This document shows positions 55,542 to 63,390 of a stretch of 64,000 nucleotides of DNA, in pieces. The translations under genes and the position numbers were made by a program. Origin of the DNA: Acinetobacter parvus DSM 16617 = CIP 108168. Its GTDB lineage: Bacteria; Pseudomonadota; Gammaproteobacteria; Pseudomonadales; Moraxellaceae. The DNA lies in assembly GCF_000368025.1 (NCBI RefSeq), contig NZ_KB849212.1, positions 574,978 to 638,977 of the forward strand, given 5' to 3'. Under the pieces are notes generated by a model, which saw only the letters and a program-made list of their open reading frames with translations, searched no databases and was not told the origin of the DNA. Numbering within the stretch: position 1 is the stretch's first letter; each line of letters begins with the position of its first letter.

Positions 55542-56033
55542 TTAAAGGTTTTTCTTTAATTCATCTTCAACAATTTCAATCTCAAGTTGGCTAAACTTGC
55601 GAATTTCGCCCTCTGCATGCTTTTCAAGCATTCCACCGATCAAAGGTACTTTCACCTTTACCGTCCAGGTCAGAGTAATGTCTACTTGGTTACCGTTACC
55701 TGTTACCTTACGCTCAGCTTTCGCTTCCAGTGGCAGGTTTGCGCCCAGCTCAACCGTTGAAGTCAGGTTTTTCAAATTGGTGATGTCTGAACGTTTTAAA
55801 CGGAACGCATTTTTTAATAATTTTTTCGCAACTTCTGGAATATTTACATCAAGGTTATATTCACGGCGTAGGGTATAAATGTCGCCATTGATGTTGGATT
55901 CAATAATTTCCAGATTCTCACCTGGAATACGTTTACACACTGCTTCATGCAATGAGGTGTCGGCAACCAGTCTTGAAAAATCTTCAATTGAAACACCGTG
56001 AATTGTTTCGTTAACTGTAAATTGATGTGCCAT
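55542..56033 (-). CDS. DUF2505 family protein
   Basis: A 163-aa soluble protein of the SRPBCC-like DUF2505 family. It shows alternating strands with the core GNGNQVDITLTWTVKVKVPLIGGMLEKHAEGEI, and the early segment IPGENLEIIESNINGDIYTLRREY. GGAAG precedes the ATG. Function unknown; the fold suggests binding of a hydrophobic ligand. Confidence 0.82.
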   Translation of the reverse strand: MAHQFTVNETIHGVSIEDFSRLVADTSLHEAVCKRIPGENLEIIESNINGDIYTLRREYNLDVNIPEVAKKLLKNAFRLKRSDITNLKNLTSTVELGANLPLEAKAERKVTGNGNQVDITLTWTVKVKVPLIGGMLEKHAEGEIRKFSQLEIEIVEDELKKNL

Positions 56034-56142
56034 CTTTAAACTTCCGTTTCATTGTATTTAGGATTTCGGGATTGTACAAAATTATAGCACTGTCTCTTGT
56101 AGAACAAAGAATTTTCTTGAAAAAAATGGGTGACTGCACGGA

Positions 56143-56445
56143 TTAGTTATTTTTATTGTAATGATACCGCATACATAGTTTTACCGTTACGTGCTCAATA
56201 TGGCTGATGTATAGGTAATGGTTGCCGTATTCAATGATGGCATAGAAGTGTTCAGCACCATCATCCAGTCCTGTCGCTGACCATGTGGTGCCCTGTGGAA
56301 ATTCATCCAGCCATGTGGCTTTATAAAAATCCGAAACGGAGTCAAAAGCCAGATAGCTATCAGGGTCATCCATAATTTTGGCGGCCATCTGATCAAATTT
56401 TTGCTGTTTAAATGCTTCCAGACTCAGTAGCACAAATGTTCCCAT
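56143..56445 (-). CDS. Uncharacterised small protein (about 100 aa)
   Basis: A soluble protein of 100 aa from ATG 56445 (109 aa from ATG 56472). N-terminal VLLSLEAFKQQKFDQMAAKIMDDP, then aromatic-rich strands (AEHFYAIIEYGNHYLYISHIEHV). No family is recognised; no signal or membrane segment is clear. Neither start has a strong ribosome-binding site. It lies divergent to uspA. Confidence 0.6.
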   Translation of the reverse strand: MGTFVLLSLEAFKQQKFDQMAAKIMDDPDSYLAFDSVSDFYKATWLDEFPQGTTWSATGLDDGAEHFYAIIEYGNHYLYISHIEHVTVKLCMRYHYNKNN

Positions 56446-56613
56446 GATTTTAAATAGTGTTAAATTCAGCATCGTGTCTAAAGTTAATATTTAGCCGAAT
56501 TACAAAAATACCATGATATTCCTAGCGTTATATTTTGCTAGACCGCGTTCAATATGTTATCAACCTATATCGTACTTTTATCTTTTTACAACGATAAATA
56601 ATAAGGAATAAAT

Positions 56614-57054
56614 ATGTCTTATCAAAATATTTTAGTCGCTGTGGATGATTCTCCAATTTCTTATGCAGCAGTTGAACATACACTGTCTTTAGCAAAATTA
56701 TCAGGGGCAAAAGTAACTGTACTCAGCGTGGTGGCCGTTGATCCATATGTCGGTGTTGATTTTTATCAAGTGGTACCAGCCATTACCGATCATTTTATGC
56801 AGGCTGAAGCGCATGCTAAAACCCAACTACAAGATATTTCTCAATCTTTCATTCGCGATGGAATTGAGGTTCAAACCAAAATTCATCATGGCCCAGCCAG
56901 TGAGGGTATTATCTTTGGCGCCGATGAAGTGGGAGCCGATCTTATCATTATGGGTTCGCATGGGCGTACAGGGGTAAAACGTCTGCTATTGGGTAGCGTT
57001 GCGCGTGCCGTTTTAACTGAATCACATATTCCTGTGCTGATTGTAAAGCAATAA
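56614..57054 (+). CDS. Universal stress protein, UspA family
   Basis: A 146-aa single-domain Usp. It starts YQNILVAVDDSPISYAAVEH, and the nucleotide-binding signature GSHGRTGVKRLLLGSVARAVL (G-2x-G-9x-G-S/T) is complete, so it is the ATP-binding type. The terminal strand is IPVLIVKQ. AAGGAAT lies upstream of the ATG. Own terminator. Confidence 0.93.
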   Translation: MSYQNILVAVDDSPISYAAVEHTLSLAKLSGAKVTVLSVVAVDPYVGVDFYQVVPAITDHFMQAEAHAKTQLQDISQSFIRDGIEVQTKIHHGPASEGIIFGADEVGADLIIMGSHGRTGVKRLLLGSVARAVLTESHIPVLIVKQ

Positions 57055-57072
57055 GCGCTTATGTGAATGTCT

Positions 57073-57103
57073 AAAGCCTTGTTATTGTGCAAGGCTTTTT
57101 TTT
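57073..57103 (+). terminator. Terminator after the Usp gene
   Basis: AAAGCCTTG-TTATTGTG-CAAGGCTTT followed by a T-run. It touches the stop codon of the convergent PLP-enzyme gene. Confidence 0.88.
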
Positions 57104-58265
57104 ATTCTCGAAAGCTTTGCCATGTTTTAAAGGTATTTCGCTGATATAAATTTAAAGTTGAAAATTGCGGAATAATCGCTTCACTTTGCGTTGGTCTTAA
57201 AAATACAAAATCATCGACCTGAATATCACAATCTCTTGGAACATTGACTAACTCCTGATTGCTACTCCGTCCATATAGAAAATGCGGATGTGCTTGTTTC
57301 GGATAGACATAATTGGCCAGCCAATAGCCGCCATAAATAAATAGGGCTTTAGATTTGTGTGGCAGTTTATCCAGTACAGACATGGCGGGAAGTTGGGTAT
57401 AAGACAATACTTTTAATACTGGCGTAGCAATCCATAAAGCTGGCCGTAAAGCGGCTAAAAACTGACTGTCAAAATCGCTTGGTTTTAATAACATCGAACC
57501 AAAAGACAGATCATTGCAAACACTTTCTGTGGTATGAAAACTAAAAGTAGGACTGCCCCCGCCATTGAAACAAAGATTATCATTCCACAACGTAGGAAAC
57601 TGTTTTTGAATCAGTTTTTGATATTCGGAATAAACCTGTTGTGATTGCTGATACGCCTGTCCTGGCTTTTTAATTAAGGCTGGAATCTTGGTGACATGCG
57701 CATCGTAGCCCATTAAACCCGACAGTTTTAAATACTGTGGATATTGCTGAATCAGCTTTAATATTTCAGTGAGTTGCTGGGTTGACTGCACCCCACCACG
57801 ATGCAAGCCGACATCAATTTCAATATTCATTTGCAAGCAGATTGAATACGCCTGTGCAATCTCTAAATATTGTTTTAAACGCTGCGTGGTATCCACCAGC
57901 CATTGAATCTTTGCATCAGACCATTGCGAGTGCTGTTCATAGAAATGATGTACCGCTTGGGCTGGCATCGGCTTGCCCAGCAAAATATCCGCTTCGGCAA
58001 AGTTTTCTAATATTGCAATGATATGCGGTTGATGGAATAGCATAAATCGCTGGGTATTGATCTGTTCAGACAGCATTTTTAATAAGTCTAAGCACGCCAG
58101 AGATTTTACCACCAGACGTGGTTTTAAGTGTTGGGCATGGGTAAGTCTTACTTGAACATGCTGGATATTTTGTTTTAAGGCAGCCTCGTCCACGATGAGT
58201 TGCGGTGTCGCCATCCCCTGCTTTTTTAGATCAAGATTGAGTTGTTTAAAAAAATAATCCAGCAT
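57102..58265 (-). CDS. Fold-type III PLP enzyme (amino-acid deaminase/aldolase, DSD1-like)
   Basis: A 387-aa protein of the alanine-racemase-like/D-threonine aldolase/D-serine dehydratase group. The PLP lysine is Lys54 in PRLVVKSLAC. The barrel includes MNIEIDVGLHRGGV and SGLMGYDAHV, and NGGGSPTFS provides phosphate binding. A C-terminal metal site typical of the group may be formed by His in QAHPHFLYG, but the usual C-terminal HxC pair is not seen. Substrate unknown. It is the last gene of a three-gene operon, 18 bp after the oxidase. Confidence 0.82.
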   Translation of the reverse strand: MLDYFFKQLNLDLKKQGMATPQLIVDEAALKQNIQHVQVRLTHAQHLKPRLVVKSLACLDLLKMLSEQINTQRFMLFHQPHIIAILENFAEADILLGKPMPAQAVHHFYEQHSQWSDAKIQWLVDTTQRLKQYLEIAQAYSICLQMNIEIDVGLHRGGVQSTQQLTEILKLIQQYPQYLKLSGLMGYDAHVTKIPALIKKPGQAYQQSQQVYSEYQKLIQKQFPTLWNDNLCFNGGGSPTFSFHTTESVCNDLSFGSMLLKPSDFDSQFLAALRPALWIATPVLKVLSYTQLPAMSVLDKLPHKSKALFIYGGYWLANYVYPKQAHPHFLYGRSSNQELVNVPRDCDIQVDDFVFLRPTQSEAIIPQFSTLNLYQRNTFKTWQSFRE

Positions 58266-58283
58266 ACTGATGTCCTTGTTGTT

Positions 58284-59576
58284 TTAATCTTTTGCTAAAA
58301 ATAACTTTTCCAGATATGGATTTAAAAACTTGGCCTGTGGGTCAAGCTGCTGACGCAAGGCCATAAAATCATCCCACTTTGGGTATAATGCCCGAAGCTG
58401 TACGGTGCTCATCGTATGCATTTTACCCCAATGTGGGCGTCCCTGATATTTCTGCAAAATTGGCTCAACCACATCAAAGATTAAACGTGGGTCCTGTTTA
58501 TGATATTGATGTACTGAAATCGAAATTGAATCCTGCTGATAAAACGGACTGAGCCAAATATCATCAGCTTTGACAAAGCGAAATTCCAGTGGAAAAAAGG
58601 TGGCAACCTGATGCTTTCTTAAGGCACGCAACACCTCATCCAGACATGCAATGCCCTGATCAACGGGAACATGGTATTCCATTTCATTAAACTTGGTATT
58701 ACGCGGTGTTGGAAATATCTTGCTCGACCAGTCAATATAGGTGCTTGGTTTGACAAAAACACCCAACAATTTCTGTAAATACGGATTCAGTGAGGGAAAG
58801 CTTTTGGTCAGTTCAGAACACATGGTCAGCAAGGTATCATCCGAGGGGAAATTTTCCTTGCGTGGCAAAATCTCCTCATCGGTTTCATCCAGCGTTTTCA
58901 GCATCAGCTGTTTTTCATAGGAAAATACAAAACACTCAATATGCCGATGCTGATGTTTCCATTGCTGGATGTGTTGCATCATGTCCTCAACAGGACACAG
59001 CTCAATGTGTTCCCTGAGTTTATAGCGTGGACGATTTTGCATGGTGATCTTGGTCAATATTCCCAGACTTCCTAGGGAAACACGCCCAGCGACAAAGATT
59101 TCAGGGTTTTCGGTTCGACTACATTTTAAAATTTCACCCGAAGCGGTAAGTAATTCAAACCCCTCCACATAAGCCGAAATACAGTGCAAATCGGCTCCTG
59201 TCCCATGTGTTCCCGTTGACACCGCACCTGCCAGACTTTGCTGATCAATATCACCCTGATTCATCAAAGCCTGATTAATGGATTGCTGCTGTAAATACTG
59301 ATCTAAATCGTATAACCGTGTGCCCGCATAAATATTGCTTTGACAACGTTCTAGATCGAAAGATGCAACACCTGAAATTCGATCTAAAAATACTAAGGTT
59401 GCATCGGTACACACTAACGGGGTAAAGGAATGCCCTGCCCCGACCACCCGTATTTTTGCATGATCCCGAACAATAGACTGCAATTCCTGAATATTGGTGG
59501 GTTGTAGAATCTGTTGCGGCTTGGCTTTTTGGAAGCCCGACCAGTTCGACCAGATGCCTTGTTTTAAATCACTCAT
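58284..59576 (-). CDS. FAD-linked D-arabinono-1,4-lactone oxidase-type enzyme
   Basis: A 430-aa protein of the VAO/aldonolactone oxidase family. The N-terminal FAD domain holds VVGAGHSFTPL and GDIDQQSLAGAVSTGTHGTG; no covalent-FAD His is obvious at the usual place other than His in GAGHS. The C-terminal ALO domain ends with the signature RPHWGKMHTM. Likely oxidises a sugar lactone or related polyol; the actual substrate is unknown. It overlaps the ceramidase-like gene by 4 bp and is thus translationally coupled. Confidence 0.87.
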   Translation of the reverse strand: MSDLKQGIWSNWSGFQKAKPQQILQPTNIQELQSIVRDHAKIRVVGAGHSFTPLVCTDATLVFLDRISGVASFDLERCQSNIYAGTRLYDLDQYLQQQSINQALMNQGDIDQQSLAGAVSTGTHGTGADLHCISAYVEGFELLTASGEILKCSRTENPEIFVAGRVSLGSLGILTKITMQNRPRYKLREHIELCPVEDMMQHIQQWKHQHRHIECFVFSYEKQLMLKTLDETDEEILPRKENFPSDDTLLTMCSELTKSFPSLNPYLQKLLGVFVKPSTYIDWSSKIFPTPRNTKFNEMEYHVPVDQGIACLDEVLRALRKHQVATFFPLEFRFVKADDIWLSPFYQQDSISISVHQYHKQDPRLIFDVVEPILQKYQGRPHWGKMHTMSTVQLRALYPKWDDFMALRQQLDPQAKFLNPYLEKLFLAKD

Positions 59577-61309
59577 ACTGCCTCTCCCTGGCTTGTCGCA
59601 GTTTTTAAATTACCATAATTGCTTCGTTTTGCGAGTTCCTGTTCTGGAATCGGTTTTGGTCGTGTGACTTGATCATAATTACGCTGATTTTTATCCAGCA
59701 ATAATTGTTCAGCCAATAACTTGAATTTGCTTTGGCAAGCTGCCAGTGTCCATTGCCCAAACAGGGTATGTCCACCCTCATAGGCCTGTTCCTGATATTC
59801 TTCATAGGTGGTGACATAGCCCATATAATCATTGCAGTAGGAGGCCAACCAAACGCGCTCTATATCAGACTGATCAGCAAATACCTGTTTTACCGTATCC
59901 ACAACCCGTTGTCCTGCAATGGTGGTGAACTCGCCTGGACAACAGACTATTGCCAAATTCCCCAATCGAATCATCTGTAATGGCACAACGTTTGGCACCA
60001 ATGGACTCTGCTGAATCGCGCCCGCCTTGACCTGTCGGTTCATCTCTGCAATGAGAGGATCAAGAATACTGGGCGGAAAACCAATCGGCTGACCCAAAAT
60101 CTTTTTAGAGCCTGCCTCTAATACAATCTGTTTCGGCCCCTGTGAAGCATAGAGTTGTTGATAGTTGACAAAATCTGCTGCCTTGGGATTTTTGCTCTTT
60201 TGTTTACGCAATTGGTCTGCCAAAAACTGCATAACTTTAATTAATGGCTTTGGTGCGCCTAATCCATCGACAGGCGTACCAGCAAAAAAAGCGGTGCCAT
60301 GACAGGGTTGACTGGTTTTTGCGCCAATCTGCCCTTGTGCAAATTCAGGTGGAATCTCAATATTGCTTAAATCCACATAGGAACATATCGCATCAATTTT
60401 TCCTTGTATTGGCTTTAAAGATTGCTGGAATGCAGCCAAAGCCAGTTCACTTTGATAGCGTCCATTTTGCTGTGCATATTGGTATTCCTGTTCGCCTTTA
60501 ATCTTGTTACGAATTTTAAGCTGATCTTTTCCATGAAAATGCGGAGAGACATCGCCTGCAGTGGCTTGAGCAAAAATCGTGACTGGATTTTGAATACCTT
60601 GCTCAATTAAAGCCTGCTCAGAAAATGCAGCGGCATAACCTTTATTGTCCCCATCATAAGCCTTTAATTTATTACCAAGACAAGTAGCATGGACACCAAA
60701 CAATGAAATAAAGGATTGTAACTTTTGTTCCCGATAAAAACCGATCAGTTGCATTTCACGGTTTAAAGCCAAATGTGTTTCACGCTCTGAATATGGCTTC
60801 ACCTCTGGATTACGGTTATAAGCCTTAATCGAGCGATTCCATGCCACAGGTGTATCTGCGGCAAAATGCTGGGTGCTAAGACAAATCTCAGTGTCTTGTT
60901 CAGTATTAATGCAAGTTTGAATACTCAGTACAATGGCATCCACAATTGCATTTAAATGTTCGGGCACAAAACCTGGGGTTGGCATGTTATATAAGGCTTC
61001 ATGTGCGCAACCACCTGGCCCAGAATGGGTATGGGTTGCCATCAGTACCAATTGATTTTCATCAAACTGGGAACCCAATATTTGCTGTAATCGCTGCATA
61101 GATTGACTGCGCATGGCATGGGTAATACAACCTAAATCCAGACAGCAGATAATGAGCCGATGCTGTTGCTGATCAATAATACTAAAGCTACGTGCATATA
61201 ACGCCGTACGTTTTTCATAGGCACGATGTGACCATTGTCCATAGCCAAACATGGCATAGCCTTTTGGTGTAATTTTAATTTCCTGTTTATCCCAACCAAC
61301 CTGATACAT
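59573..61309 (-). CDS. Neutral/alkaline ceramidase-like hydrolase
   Basis: A 578-aa protein matching the N-terminal catalytic domain of neutral ceramidases. Zinc/active-site signatures are THTHSGPGG (His93, His95), GVHATCLGNKL and ATAGDVSPHFHG (the Ser region), and NDYMGYVTTYEEYQEQAYEGG is the late family block. Unlike secreted bacterial ceramidases it has no signal peptide at this start, so it may act in the cytoplasm. AAGGAAA supports ATG 61309; a longer frame begins at 61357. First gene of the operon with the lactone oxidase and PLP enzyme. The substrate is not necessarily ceramide. Confidence 0.87.
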   Translation of the reverse strand: MYQVGWDKQEIKITPKGYAMFGYGQWSHRAYEKRTALYARSFSIIDQQQHRLIICCLDLGCITHAMRSQSMQRLQQILGSQFDENQLVLMATHTHSGPGGCAHEALYNMPTPGFVPEHLNAIVDAIVLSIQTCINTEQDTEICLSTQHFAADTPVAWNRSIKAYNRNPEVKPYSERETHLALNREMQLIGFYREQKLQSFISLFGVHATCLGNKLKAYDGDNKGYAAAFSEQALIEQGIQNPVTIFAQATAGDVSPHFHGKDQLKIRNKIKGEQEYQYAQQNGRYQSELALAAFQQSLKPIQGKIDAICSYVDLSNIEIPPEFAQGQIGAKTSQPCHGTAFFAGTPVDGLGAPKPLIKVMQFLADQLRKQKSKNPKAADFVNYQQLYASQGPKQIVLEAGSKKILGQPIGFPPSILDPLIAEMNRQVKAGAIQQSPLVPNVVPLQMIRLGNLAIVCCPGEFTTIAGQRVVDTVKQVFADQSDIERVWLASYCNDYMGYVTTYEEYQEQAYEGGHTLFGQWTLAACQSKFKLLAEQLLLDKNQRNYDQVTRPKPIPEQELAKRSNYGNLKTATSQGEAV

Positions 61310-61431
61310 TGGTATTTTCCTTTTAAGTTCTTTTTCTAGCTGTCTGTTATAAAGCATGTTGAAAGTTAAACAAAATTATACGATATCCAAAAGGGTTAAA
61401 AAGAGTTTATTTTGGAGGGCAAAACGGACTT

Positions 61432-61619
61432 ATGCCTAAACGAATCATTCATACAACTGGTGCGCAACAATTTACACCACCGACCATTCTGGCCAGCCTG
61501 ATCCACTATGCGGAACAACAGCATTGGGATTATCTAACATGGTTTAAAGATTCAGGTCTGGATATAGGGCAAATCCAGCAAACAAATGGTGTCGTTCGTT
61601 TTACCCAAATGTATGAAGA
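61432..61619 (+). pseudogene. AraC-family regulator, N-terminal remnant cut by an IS3 relic
   Basis: About 62 codons survive: PKRIIHTTGAQQFTPPTILASLIHYAEQQHWDYLTWFKDSGLDIGQIQQTNGVVRFTQMYE. The LxxWFxxxGLDxxQI pattern matches the start of OruR/AraC-type regulators with an arabinose-binding-like N-terminal domain. The frame runs into the IS3-derived sequence and the DNA-binding domain is missing. The sequence on the far side of the IS does not continue the gene, so DNA was lost there. It lies divergent to the ceramidase-like operon and was probably its regulator (inference). Confidence 0.75.
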
Positions 61620-62524
61620 GAACCGTACCGAGTCTGTCGGAGAGTCAATATTCTGAGATGAGAAGCATTGCTTCGCAAGACGTAGCGAAGCGTAGGGTCC
61701 CGATGACAAAATTAAAATATACCCCTGAAATCAGAGAAAGAGCGGTTCAATTATTGATTGAATCTAAAAAAGATTATCCATCGAACTGGGCAGCAGTTTC
61801 TGCAATTGCGCCTAAAATTGGCTGTACTCCTGAAACTCTACATGTTTGGTATCAAAAGCATTTAGATCAGCAAAATCCCATTAAAGTACAACAGATATCT
61901 GACCAAGAAAAAATGAAGCAAATGGAACGTGAAATTAAAGAATTAAAGCGTGCCAATGAAATTCTACGTAAAGCAGCCGCTTTTTTCATCCAGGCGGAGC
62001 TCGACCGCCCACACAAATGCTGGGTCTATACCGCCTTTATTATTGATGTGTTCTCACGAGCAATTGTTGGATGGAAAGTATCGACACGCATGAATACAGA
62101 TATGGTGCTCGATGCACTGGAGCAAGCATTGCACGATCGAGGCATGCCAAAGAATGTGATTCATCATTCCGATAGAGGTGTTTAATATCTTTCTATTCGC
62201 TATACCCATCGTTTAGAAGCAGCAAATTTACGAGCATCAGTCGGTACAACGGGTGATTCATACGATAATGCTTTGGCTAAAACGGTGAATGGCTTATACA
62301 AAACAGAGGTGATTGAATATTTAAAAGCAGATTGGCAAGGTTTAGCAGATGTACAACTTGCGACATTAAATTGGGTAGATTGGTTCAACAAAAAGCGTGT
62401 ACACAGTGCACTGGGTTATGTATCGCCTTTTGAGTTTGAAGAAATCTACTATGATAAGATTAATCCGTTAGGTCAGTTGGCCTAACTTAAATAAAAAAGT
62501 CTCCGACAAACCCGATACGGTTCA
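61619..62524 (+). mobile_element. Decayed IS3-family element (IS3/IS51-like ends), about 905 bp
   Basis: The ends are related inverted repeats: left GAACCGTACCGAGTCTGTCG, right (complement) TGAACCGTATCGGGTTTGTC, both continuing GGAGA. No matching 3-bp target duplication is visible. Inside, orfA is present, but it runs straight into the middle of orfB, about 150 codons of orfB are missing, and a TAA interrupts the rest. It cannot encode a working transposase. Confidence 0.85.
61703..62485 (+). pseudogene. IS3-family transposase remnant (orfA fused to truncated orfB, nonsense codon)
   Basis: OrfA starts MTKLKYTPEIRERAVQLLIE at 61703, with a helix-turn-helix and a leucine-zipper-like region (MEREIKELKRANEILRKAAAFF). 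Right after QAELDRPHK the frame continues as CWVYTAFIIDVFSRAIVGWKV, normally in the middle of the orfB integrase domain, so orfB has lost its 5' part. After HHSDRGV a TAA (62183-62185) stands where a Gln codon is usual, and the frame resumes YLSIRYTHRLEAANLRASVG to TAA 62483-62485. The last catalytic acidic region (DSYDNALAKTVNGLYKTE) is still readable. Confidence 0.85.
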
Positions 62525-62540
62525 GGTTTTACTTGATCCA

Positions 62541-62588
62541 CCTTATATACATTAACCTTGAATTCGATTTAAGGTTAACTTATATAGG
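62541..62588. repeat. Extended imperfect palindrome beside the IS3 relic
   Basis: TTAACCTT (62552-62559) pairs with AAGGTTAA (62571-62578). After a 2-nt internal loop the arms continue with eight more pairs (CCTTATATA / TATATAGG side). Total stem about 16 pairs, no T-run. Confidence 0.6.
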
Positions 62589-62818
62589 TGTGGGTTTGAT
62601 GTAAATTTAAAATATTTAATTGTGATAAATAAATCTCTAATCATACAATCCACTTAAAATAAGATTTTTAGTTTTAAAATCCATATCCACACTCATTTAA
62701 TAAAATCCTTCTATTTATCAAAAATAGATATATAAATAAATTTTGATTATTTTCCTGAATATAAAAACAGTCCTAAGATAAAAACATCATCCAGCTGATG
62801 TATAAAGGTTATAAAAAA

Positions 62819-63328
62819 ATGAATGCTCAATTTGATTCTACCCAAGCCGTAGAATCCACAACTACAATTCACGGTTTATCTGCAAACCCACAAGAAATAT
62901 TACAGCGTGCCCACCACTATGCTGATGAAAATGAACTCGATTTTACGGGCAGTGTGCCGCCTGTCGAAGCATGGTGTCTGGTTGAACAGGGTCATGCTGT
63001 TTTAGTTGATGTGCGTACCAGTGAGGAACGCAAATTTGTCGGTTATGTACCTGAAAGTATCCATGTTGCATGGGCAACTGGCACCTCATTCAACCGCAAT
63101 CCGCGCTTCCTGAAAGAACTTGAAAGCAAGGTCGGCAAGGATAAAACCATTCTGTTGCTCTGCCGAAGTGGCAAACGTTCGGCTCTGGCCGCAACTGCTG
63201 CATTTAGCGTGGGTTTTGCCCAGGTCTACAATGTGCTTGAGGGTTTTGAGGGTGACCTGAATGAATTGCAGCAACGCAACCAAAGCAATGGCTGGCGTAC
63301 CCACCAGTTACCGTGGTTACAAGATTGA
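62819..63328 (+). CDS. Rhodanese-like domain protein
   Basis: A 169-aa single rhodanese domain (about 45-155). It contains VDVRTSEERKFVGYVPESIHVAW and the active loop LLCRSGKRS with Cys115, followed by GFAQVYNVLEGFEGDLNE and a C-terminal W-R-x-x-x-L-P-W. It is likely a sulfurtransferase. ATG 62819 is preferred; ATG 62798 is an alternative, and its second and third codons include the AAAGGTT that would serve as ribosome-binding site. The serine acetyltransferase gene follows 62 bp later, which hints at a cysteine/sulfur role. Confidence 0.88.
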   Translation: MNAQFDSTQAVESTTTIHGLSANPQEILQRAHHYADENELDFTGSVPPVEAWCLVEQGHAVLVDVRTSEERKFVGYVPESIHVAWATGTSFNRNPRFLKELESKVGKDKTILLLCRSGKRSALAATAAFSVGFAQVYNVLEGFEGDLNELQQRNQSNGWRTHQLPWLQD

Positions 63329-63390
63329 TGCTGTTTTTTCACCCAGCGATTTTCAGATTAATTTAATACTTGGTTTTGCAAGGAATCAGC

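Noticed and set aside
61620..61645. Terminal repeats of the IS3 relic read only as TGTCGGAGA
   Set aside because: The similarity between both ends extends outward to GAACCGTA, so the element boundary lies further out than the first visible repeat.
61586..62185. 199-aa transposase frame taken as one intact gene
   Set aside because: Its upstream part reads through the IS end and regulator remnant; the true orfA start is 61703 and the protein is an orfA/orfB deletion fusion ended by a nonsense codon.
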